NCBI GenBank assembly: GCA_017469885.1
Contig: JAFUFO010000035.1
Location: 1-46,488, forward strand
DNA: 46,488 nucleotides
Source: Solobacterium sp.
GTDB taxonomy: Bacteria; Bacillota_I; Bacilli_A; Erysipelotrichales; Erysipelotrichaceae
Reading direction: 5' to 3'
Within the stretch, counting starts at the first letter, position 1. Each line of letters opens with the position of its first letter. The notes below the pieces were generated by a model, which worked only from the letters and a program-made list of their open reading frames with translations, was not told the DNA's origin and ran no database searches. Positions 41,011-46,488 of the stretch are shown here, in pieces. The position numbers and the translations under genes are program-made.

Positions 41011-41038
41011 AAAATAAAACGGGCACACATGCGCCCGT
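41011..41038 (-). terminator. Leader terminator (attenuator) before the ABC operon
   Basis: On the minus strand ACGGGC pairs with GCCCGT around GCATGTGT, followed by TTTTATTTT. It lies between the promoter and the first transporter gene, so it must be passed for expression. It overlaps the CGCATG segment used in the proposed antiterminator. Confidence 0.82.
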
Positions 41039-41085
41039 AACTCTCAGTTCCAAACCGTTGAGGTTCAGTTTGTTCCGACCGCATG
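41028..41085 (-). promoter_or_regulatory. Proposed antiterminator pairing
   Basis: CATGCG (minus 41085-41080, inside leader codons 22-23) can pair with CGCATG (minus 41033-41028) in the terminator hairpin. Inside this, AACC (41065-41062) can pair with GGTT (41056-41053). The pairing removes bases from the 5' side and loop of the terminator. A ribosome at the leader stop codon would cover the CATGCG segment and prevent it. The pairings are visible in the sequence; the mechanism is inference. Confidence 0.5.
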
Positions 41086-41148
41086 GAAAACAGACTCATT
41101 TCGAATCATAGAACAGCAGGAACAGATACAACTGTTAATGTGTCTCAT
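41065..41148 (-). CDS. Cysteine-rich 27-residue leader peptide
   Basis: The frame starts at ATG 41148 with AAGGGAG five bases upstream and ends at TGA 41065. The peptide begins MRHINSCICSCCSM, with cysteines at 7, 9, 11 and 12, then becomes ordinary. It lies about 20 bases after the predicted transcription start and is followed by an intrinsic terminator 27 bases later, with no other gene before the ABC importer. This is the layout of a ribosome-mediated attenuator, in which scarcity of charged tRNA-Cys stalls the ribosome on the Cys codons. The peptide itself probably has no other function. Confidence 0.72.
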   Translation of the reverse strand: MRHINSCICSCCSMIRNESVFHAVGTN

Positions 41149-41173
41149 ACGGTCTCCCTTTTCTATAAAAAAT

Positions 41174-41203
41174 GTTTTATCACCGCCCTGCGTGCAGTGT
41201 CAA
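41174..41203 (-). promoter_or_regulatory. Promoter of the cysteine-type ABC operon
   Basis: A perfect TTGACA (41198-41203), an 18-base spacer and TAAAAC with an extended TG (TGATAAAAC, 41174-41182) on the minus strand. The start point is expected near 41167. Confidence 0.75.
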
Positions 41204-41223
41204 GAATAATGATAGCTGTTCGA

Positions 41224-41919
41224 TCAGAGTTCAAGCCACTTCCGCGCCTCCGCAAAGCTTCCGTGCGGTACCGGAAGTGCATCTTCCGTACCGTTTTCCA
41301 GGCAGTCGGTAATCAGAAATACCTGTATTCCGGTCTCTGCCGCAGCGATATCTTCCACCGCATCATTTCCGATCAGCACGCATTTTTTCGGAACGATATC
41401 CGCCTTCCGGCAAAGCTCCCGGAAATATTCCGGATTCGGCTTGCATGTATTCATCATTTCATAGGTGGTGATCATGCGGAAGTCATCCGGTGACAGTCCT
41501 GCCCAGGTAATCCGGCGCAGTGTGGCAGTGCGTGGGAACAGCGGATTGGTCGCAAGGATCAGATCATCACCGCGTGCGTTCAGATCGCAGATCAGTTTCC
41601 CCGCTTCCGGATTAAACCCGCAGACTTCCTTCACCTTGTCAAATTCAGTTTCATAAAATGACAGAAACAGTTTTCGGTCCGCTTCGCTTCCGCGGCCGGT
41701 CAATGCATGGAATACCTGCCAGAAGCGCTCCTCATTTGTCATTGTGCCGTCATTTGCGACCATTGCGGCGGTGCCCTTCCAGATATCTTTCACCAGCTGT
41801 TCCGGATCAAACCCGTAAGGTGCGCAGTATTTCGCCATTCGCCGGAAATAATCATTCACAAAGACATTCTGATTCATCGGCAGTAATGTGCCGTCCAGAT
41901 CAAACAGTATCGTTCTCAT
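41224..41919 (-). CDS. HAD-family hydrolase
   Basis: A cytosolic phosphatase of the haloacid dehalogenase superfamily. Motif I is FDLDGTLL with nucleophile and acid Asp residues, motif II is in ILATNP, the motif III lysine is in TCKPNPEYF and motif IV is IGNDAVEDIAAA. A helical cap lies between motifs I and II. The frame opens at 41952, but ATG 41919 has AAGGA eight bases upstream, giving 231 residues. It stands upstream of the cysteine operon promoter. The substrate is unknown. Confidence 0.9.
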   Translation of the reverse strand: MRTILFDLDGTLLPMNQNVFVNDYFRRMAKYCAPYGFDPEQLVKDIWKGTAAMVANDGTMTNEERFWQVFHALTGRGSEADRKLFLSFYETEFDKVKEVCGFNPEAGKLICDLNARGDDLILATNPLFPRTATLRRITWAGLSPDDFRMITTYEMMNTCKPNPEYFRELCRKADIVPKKCVLIGNDAVEDIAAAETGIQVFLITDCLENGTEDALPVPHGSFAEARKWLEL

Positions 41920-42010
41920 AAGGTCATTCCTTTTCCGGAGTAAGTGTACCATCTGTTTGTTTCTGCCGCATTGATGATGATCATACGTTTCCGTTCAGAA
42001 TCCCGGATAA

Positions 42011-42040
42011 GGAAAACCCTTCGAAGTGTTTTCGAAGGGT
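42011..42040 (-). terminator. Intrinsic terminator of the sbcDC-DUF1294 operon
   Basis: ACCCTTCGAA pairs with TTCGAAGGGT around a five-base loop on the minus strand, followed by TTTCCTT. The hairpin starts at the DUF1294 stop codon. Confidence 0.82.
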
Positions 42041-42315
42041 CATATCACGTGATTTGCGAATGCGTACGCAAGCACCGCATATTCTGCCAGCGCAACCAGC
42101 GGTACACCGAAGGCAAACAGCGGTTTGCGCGTTTTGTGATGAAATATACGCATGCCAAGATATGCGCCGATTCCGCCGCCGCATATCGCAGTGAGAATCA
42201 ATACCGATTCCGGGATGCGCCACTTTCCATGCACTGCCTTCTGTTTATCAATGCCAAAGAGTACAAACGCAATGAGGTTAACACATCCAAGCAGCGCGAT
42301 CAGCGCATTATACAT
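42040..42315 (-). CDS. DUF1294 small membrane protein
   Basis: The 91-residue product has three or so hydrophobic helices, with the family signature FGIDKQKAVHGKWRIPESVLIL and GGGIGAYLGMRIFHHKTRKPLF. Function is unknown. The frame is open far upstream inside sbcC, but ATG 42315 fits the family start. It overlaps the sbcC end by eight bases and has only a weak ribosome binding site, so translation probably depends on sbcC. Confidence 0.88.
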   Translation of the reverse strand: MYNALIALLGCVNLIAFVLFGIDKQKAVHGKWRIPESVLILTAICGGGIGAYLGMRIFHHKTRKPLFAFGVPLVALAEYAVLAYAFANHVI

Positions 42316-45127
42316 GCCGGATCTCAACCTTACTGCCGGATAGTGATCCGTCTTCGCGCAGTTCCTTCGTGACAAGAATCTGGTTGCGGATCCGCTCACG
42401 AAGTTCTTCCACATGCGAGATGATGCCGACCAGACGATGATCACCGGAGAGACGTTCCAGTACACGGATCGCAGTCCTGATCGTTTCGGAGTCCAGTGTA
42501 CCGAAACCTTCATCGACAAACATCGTATCGATTTCAATACCGGTCTGACTCTGTACTTCGTCACTGAGACCAAGGGCCAGCGCGAGAGATGCCAGGAAGG
42601 ATTCTCCCCCCGACAGCGAACGCACGCTGCGCTCCTTGCCTGTATAACGGTCGGAAACATTCAGTTCCAGTGCGTCATGGGATTCTGCACTCTGTCCGCG
42701 CGAACGAATCAGGGCATACTGTCCGTCTGACAGGAAGTGAAGACGCTGGTTTGCCCGGTCAATGATCCGGTCAAAGTATGCGGTCTGTACATATTCCTCA
42801 AGGGTAAGCTTCTCCTTGTTGGTATAGCCGGAGTCTGCCGTATCCGCGAGTTTTGCGATCCATTCCCTTCTTGCGACGGAATCCTGAAGATCCTGTGCAA
42901 GGCTGTTCAGCGTATTGAGCGAAGTACGGTTCAGGCCAAGACGCAGGATCAGTTCTTCTTTTTCCTTGCGCAGACTGGTGAGACCCTTTCTTGCCTTAAG
43001 AAGTTCCGAACGAAGTGCGTTCAGCTCGCGTTCCTTTTCAGACTGTGTGGTCGCGCCGCTTTCATGAAGCGTCTGAAGCACTTCATCACGGCCGGCTTCT
43101 GCTTTTTCCAGTTCCTTCTGGTCACCTTCAAATTTTGCCTTACGCTCCGCGACCTTCCGGTCATATTCCGCAATCTGTTCTTTCATGGCTTTCAGCTGAA
43201 TCCGTGCGGTCTCTTCCTTTTCAAACGGGAAGTCCTTCCGCATACGTTCTGCCGTGCCGTATTCATAGGTTGCTTTCTGACGCAGGGATGCCGCCTTCTG
43301 ACGGCAGTCATTCTGTTCACTGACGAGCGCTTCGATCTCTCTGCGCGTCTTCGGCATCCGGGCATTCAGCGCTTCCAGCTGTTTTGCCTTTTCTCCGAAA
43401 TCCGCTATTACTGCCTCCGATTCATCGCAAGCCATCTTTAACAGATTGATTCTGGAGTTAAGAATATTGATTGCATCATCCGTGAGACCGGGCATCTGTG
43501 CATCTTTAAATGCCGTTTCCGCTTCCCGCTTCTCCAGCTCCGCCTTTTCCTTGGCAGCATGTGCGTGACGGGCACCGAGTTCTGCGGCGTCACGGGCGTT
43601 GTTCATAATTGCCTCTGCCTCGCGGACACGGTCTTCCGTCGGGGTTCCGACCGACTTCACCGCGCGCTTTGGATGATGTACCGAACCGCAGACCGGACAC
43701 GGACGTCCTTCGATCAGTGTTTCCGCAAGAATTCCTGCCTGTCCGGCAAGATAGGCGCCGAGGATCGCATGATATTCCTCGGATACACGGTTGAACCGCG
43801 TATTCTCCTGTTTGAGCGCTTCCACCATGTTTTCATAGCTTTTTTCCGCCGCACGCCAGCTTTGGTAACGATCTCTTGCGCGGTTATAGGTGACGATACC
43901 ACGACGTACTTCCCGCAGTTTTTCTTCTTCCTTCTGCAGGGTTCCGTCTGATCCGCGAAGACTTTCCGCCTCCACGATATCGTTATGCAGGTTCCCCTGA
44001 AGATGGGTGATTTTTCCGGTAAGCGCTTCTGCCTTGGCTTCAAATTCCTCTGCCTCTTTCGTGCTCTGTTCGGCAAGCTGTTCCATACGGTTCAGTTCAA
44101 GAAACTTTGACATGGAACGTTCTGTATCATCCACCTTCTTGCGCAGGATGTTCATCCGCGTCACTTCCACATGTGTGGTCAGTTCTTCCAGAGACGCTTT
44201 GGACTTATCCTTCTGGCCGCTGAGTTCAGGGATCTTTGCGGATGCCTTTTCCAGATGATCAAAGATCTCAAGCACCTGTTCACCGCGGGAGATCCGGGAG
44301 TTCAGGCGGGCAATGGTCTCATCCCCCTCTTTTACTTCCCTGTCCTTTCGCTCCAGCAGCATCGTATCCTCATTGATGATGCGCTGTGCGACAAGAATAC
44401 TTTGGGAAGGATCAGCGCTGTCGCCGAATTCCTTCAGTTCAGCAAGTGCCTTTGCATAGCGGCTTTCTTCCCCGCAGGAAAGCTGTGCCACAGCACGTCC
44501 GGCGTCATGCCGGCGTTCTTTGATTCGATGCGTCAGCCGCTGTTCTTCCTTACGCAGATGTTCTTCGATCTTCCGGTATGGTTCGGTCTGAAACAGCTGC
44601 CGGAAGATCCGGCTGCGCGATTCGGTATCAGCAGTCAGAAGTTCCTGGAATCTGCCCTGAGCGATCATGACGATCTGGGTAAACTGACGGGCATCCAGAC
44701 CCATCAGTTCATAGATTGCACGGTTTGTCTCTTCAACCCCGGTGATCCGGAATCCGTCCGGACCGGTCAGTTCCGCTTCGGCAGGATGATGCACAACACG
44801 TACGGTCTCATTTTCATTGACCTGTTCATAGTCATATGCCGGATTGCGGACAATGCGGTATTTTGTGCCGCGGAATTCAAATTCCAGCGCAACATATGTC
44901 TGCTCGGTCTCCTTGGCATACTGACTTCTCAGCATATCCTGGCTTCTGCCCTGCGTACTGGCTTCTCCATACAGCGCAAACGTAATCGCGTCAAAAATCG
45001 CAGTCTTACCCGCACCGGTATCACCGGTCACAAGATAAAGACCATGATTCCCGAATTTCGAGAAATCAATCTCAGTCGGCACGGAATAGGATCCGAATGC
45101 CGATATGCTCAGTCTGATCGGTCTCAT
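42308..45127 (-). CDS. sbcC: Exonuclease subunit SbcC (Rad50-like)
   Basis: SbcC is the SMC-like ATPase of the SbcCD complex, which cleaves DNA hairpins and blocked ends. Walker A is GDTGAGKTAIFDAI near residue 40. Long coiled coils flank a zinc hook, CPVC, at about residue 480. The C-terminal lobe has SLSGGESFLASLALALGLS and FVDEGFGTLD. The 939 residues are typical of the family. The ATG overlaps the sbcD stop by four bases. Confidence 0.95.
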   Translation of the reverse strand: MRPIRLSISAFGSYSVPTEIDFSKFGNHGLYLVTGDTGAGKTAIFDAITFALYGEASTQGRSQDMLRSQYAKETEQTYVALEFEFRGTKYRIVRNPAYDYEQVNENETVRVVHHPAEAELTGPDGFRITGVEETNRAIYELMGLDARQFTQIVMIAQGRFQELLTADTESRSRIFRQLFQTEPYRKIEEHLRKEEQRLTHRIKERRHDAGRAVAQLSCGEESRYAKALAELKEFGDSADPSQSILVAQRIINEDTMLLERKDREVKEGDETIARLNSRISRGEQVLEIFDHLEKASAKIPELSGQKDKSKASLEELTTHVEVTRMNILRKKVDDTERSMSKFLELNRMEQLAEQSTKEAEEFEAKAEALTGKITHLQGNLHNDIVEAESLRGSDGTLQKEEEKLREVRRGIVTYNRARDRYQSWRAAEKSYENMVEALKQENTRFNRVSEEYHAILGAYLAGQAGILAETLIEGRPCPVCGSVHHPKRAVKSVGTPTEDRVREAEAIMNNARDAAELGARHAHAAKEKAELEKREAETAFKDAQMPGLTDDAINILNSRINLLKMACDESEAVIADFGEKAKQLEALNARMPKTRREIEALVSEQNDCRQKAASLRQKATYEYGTAERMRKDFPFEKEETARIQLKAMKEQIAEYDRKVAERKAKFEGDQKELEKAEAGRDEVLQTLHESGATTQSEKERELNALRSELLKARKGLTSLRKEKEELILRLGLNRTSLNTLNSLAQDLQDSVARREWIAKLADTADSGYTNKEKLTLEEYVQTAYFDRIIDRANQRLHFLSDGQYALIRSRGQSAESHDALELNVSDRYTGKERSVRSLSGGESFLASLALALGLSDEVQSQTGIEIDTMFVDEGFGTLDSETIRTAIRVLERLSGDHRLVGIISHVEELRERIRNQILVTKELREDGSLSGSKVEIRHV

Positions 45128-46302
45128 TCCGTACCTCCAAATGTCTCTGCGATGAGTTCAGCCATGTACTGTTTCTGCTCATCGTTCATCGGCTCCTTGT
45201 TTCTGAACTCATAGAAATCTGAGAACAGTGCATTCGGTTCCTTCAGTTTCAGCTGACGGATTGCGGTCAGGACGCCGTCCCGCACTTCGGTATGAACCTC
45301 GGTTGTTCCTTCAAGACGGATTCGTCCGTCCGCATAGGCAACGCCCATGACATACGGATATTTGTCTTTCAGAACACGGATAACATCCGGGATATCCTTG
45401 GTTTCCTTCAGAATAATATTTACGTACATGTCTTTATACGCGTTGATCATATCGGGATTGAGAAGCTCCCGGAATGTACCGATGAGATTCTTCATTTCCC
45501 GTTCCGGAGCCAGCTCAATCGTACTGATACGATATGTTCCCTTATCCTCCAGGTTTACCAGTGTAAAGGAACGTTCCGCGCCGATTTCCGCGGTAGAGTA
45601 AATCAGCGGTGCACCACTGTAGCGGACCGTATCGATTCCAACAGACTGTGCGGTATGTACATGTCCAAGCGCAACATAGTCAAATCCGGCAAGCACAGAG
45701 ACATCAACGATCTCGCTTCCAAGGGAAAGATAGTCTTCCGATCCACCTGCCGGCACAACTGCGCCGTCAAAATACTGATGCGCGATCAGGACATTGCGTT
45801 CATTCATATCCAGTTTTGCCTTACTGAGCGCATACGCCACCGCATCCGTAAAGGTCTCGCATTCCGGCTCACCTTCTGCCTTAAAGCGATTGACGACAGT
45901 AGGTGTAATGTAAGGAAGACACCAGACATGAAGCGGACCGTATTTGTCCAGCATGTCAATGCATTCCATCTTTCCGGTCCAGGTGCCGCATACATGAATG
46001 TTCATCTCTTCCAGAAGTGCCGCACCATAGTTGATCAGATCTCCCCGATCATGGTTTCCGGCAATCATAAAGACATCGATGTCTTCATCCTTCAATGCGC
46101 AGAGAAACTCATTCAGAACTTCCATCGCATCCGCTTCCGGCACCTGGGAATCATAAATATCGCCGGCAAGAATAACGGCATCGACCTCTCTCTTTACTGC
46201 TTTTTCTACGACCTGCTTAAGAACACTCCGCTGATTATCAATCATCGAGTAGCTGTTCACCTTCCTGCCGAGGTGCAGGTCTGCCAAATGTGCAAATCTC
46301 AT
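45124..46302 (-). CDS. sbcD: Exonuclease subunit SbcD (Mre11-like)
   Basis: SbcD is the metallophosphoesterase nuclease of the SbcCD complex. Metal-site motifs are HLADLHLG, GDIYD, AGNHDRGD, HQYFDG and ALGHVH in the first 230 residues; a capping and C-terminal domain follows. The 392 residues are normal. The ATG is only six bases after a perfect TATAAT and has no ribosome binding site, so the operon mRNA may be leaderless. It is the first gene of sbcD-sbcC-DUF1294. Confidence 0.95.
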   Translation of the reverse strand: MRFAHLADLHLGRKVNSYSMIDNQRSVLKQVVEKAVKREVDAVILAGDIYDSQVPEADAMEVLNEFLCALKDEDIDVFMIAGNHDRGDLINYGAALLEEMNIHVCGTWTGKMECIDMLDKYGPLHVWCLPYITPTVVNRFKAEGEPECETFTDAVAYALSKAKLDMNERNVLIAHQYFDGAVVPAGGSEDYLSLGSEIVDVSVLAGFDYVALGHVHTAQSVGIDTVRYSGAPLIYSTAEIGAERSFTLVNLEDKGTYRISTIELAPEREMKNLIGTFRELLNPDMINAYKDMYVNIILKETKDIPDVIRVLKDKYPYVMGVAYADGRIRLEGTTEVHTEVRDGVLTAIRQLKLKEPNALFSDFYEFRNKEPMNDEQKQYMAELIAETFGGTE

Positions 46303-46308
46303 GTGCTT

Positions 46309-46314
46309 ATTATA
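46309..46314 (-). promoter_or_regulatory. -10 box of the sbcD operon, close to the start codon
   Basis: A perfect TATAAT on the minus strand is followed by AAGCAC and then the ATG. The same TATAATAAGCAC occurs at the parE promoter. No clear -35 is seen. Confidence 0.55.
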
Positions 46315-46357
46315 ACGCGAATCTTATTCCTGTTTTCGTGATGTGCGCAATAAATAT

Positions 46358-46454
46358 CCACCAGCTGAGCTGGTGGTTTTTCACAATACGGGCATAGCCC
46401 TCATTTTACTGGCAGCGCCCTGAGGCGCATGTGCGGCCTGACACACGCAAACTC
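46358..46454 (-). mobile_element. Nested hairpins resembling an IS200/IS605-type element end
   Basis: Three compact hairpins lie in a row: CCACCAGC/GCTGGTGG (46358-46376), GGGC/GCCC (46390-46400) and GCGCC/GGCGC (46415-46428), beside a possible gene end at 46455. Subterminal hairpins with a CCACCAGC-type stem after the transposon-borne nuclease gene are known from IS200/IS605 elements, where the same region forms the scaffold of the guide RNA for TnpB. The first hairpin also looks like a plus-strand terminator, but no plus-strand gene would use it. The element assignment is inference because the body lies outside the window. Confidence 0.4.
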
Positions 46455-46487
46455 CTACTTTTTCCCGTTAAACGGATCGCCAAGATC
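46455..46487 (-). CDS. Possible 3' end of a gene entering from the right (partial)
   Basis: On the minus strand a frame open from the window edge ends DLGDPFNGKK at TAG 46455-46457. Ten residues are too few to identify. Its position directly before the hairpins would suit a transposon-encoded TnpB-like gene. Confidence 0.25.
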   Translation of the reverse strand, partial: DLGDPFNGKK

Positions 46488-46488
46488 A

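Noticed and set aside
40982-41203. T-box or SAM riboswitch in the ABC operon leader
   Set aside because: No T-box GGUGG-type sequence and no S-box core could be found; the leader is better explained by the Cys-codon frame and terminator.
42316-42660. N-terminal extension of the DUF1294 frame
   Set aside because: It lies wholly inside sbcC in another frame and has no family similarity; the DUF1294 family begins at 42315.
45292-46341. 349-codon plus-strand frame opposite sbcD
   Set aside because: Antisense shadow; it runs out through the sbcD promoter and has no recognisable motif.
46358-46381. Simple plus-strand intrinsic terminator
   Set aside because: The stem and T run fit, but no plus-strand gene ends there; further hairpins beside it favour an element end.

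Overview
The window is about 46 kb of bacterial chromosome with near-balanced base composition and dense, mostly minus-strand genes. Many genes overlap by ATGA or by a few tens of bases, and most starts have strong AGGAGG-type ribosome binding sites. The gene set (dnaD-nth, yqeH/yhbY/yqeK/rsfS, ParE/ParC, CarD, AzlCD, a CIRCE operator, intrinsic terminators) points to Bacillota. The protein style and gene order suggest an Erysipelotrichia-like gut organism, but that is inference without a search.

Layout. 1-130: a gene tail and four short direct repeats, possibly an insertion-sequence end. 171-1350: nth and dnaD on the minus strand, divergent from a small unknown exported protein (1423-1962). 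2062-9450: a long minus-strand operon parE-parC-yqeH-yhbY-yqeK-rsfS, followed by a separately promoted unknown gene. 9482-12145: an ABC exporter divergent from an esterase. 12215-16869: a four-gene minus operon (amidohydrolase, acetyltransferase, hflX, M18 aminopeptidase). 17018-18465: a DUF4956 membrane protein with a VTC-type polyphosphate polymerase. 18621-19568: a TetR regulator and a coiled-coil protein with a clear palindromic operator, divergent from rlmA. 20433-21823: two-subunit class I fumarase. 21978-23915: htpG behind a promoter and a CIRCE element. 23956-26535: DMT exporter, CDF metal exporter and a small membrane protein. 26612-28343: WYL regulator and sirtuin. 28435-30548: a possible tiny peptide gene, a CarD regulator and an rRNA methyltransferase. 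30669-35461: plus-strand operon of an MBOAT/DHHW acetylation pair plus two RNA-modification enzymes. 35489-37891: azlDC with a patatin, and a C_GCAxxG_C_C protein. 38008-41203: a four-gene amino-acid ABC importer with a regulated leader. 41224-46302: HAD phosphatase, DUF1294, sbcC and sbcD. 46358-46488: nested hairpins and a gene end resembling an IS200/IS605-type element terminus.

The most striking signal is the leader of the ABC importer (40982-41203). A good promoter is followed by a 27-codon open reading frame with a strong ribosome binding site and four cysteine codons within six positions (residues 7, 9, 11, 12). An intrinsic terminator lies just before the first transporter gene, and an alternative pairing would break that terminator. 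The transporter's binding protein independently resembles cysteine-binding receptors. Together these suggest ribosome-mediated, cysteine-responsive transcription attenuation, which is unusual in Bacillota because T-boxes and protein repressors normally do this work there.

Other points of note: three genes whose -10 box sits 6-7 bases from the start codon (candidate leaderless mRNAs: rlmA, the WYL regulator, sbcD); a decayed NadD-like domain fused to YqeK; topoisomerase IV genes joined to ribosome-assembly genes; and an orphan polysaccharide-acetylation pair. No tRNA, rRNA or CRISPR array was seen.
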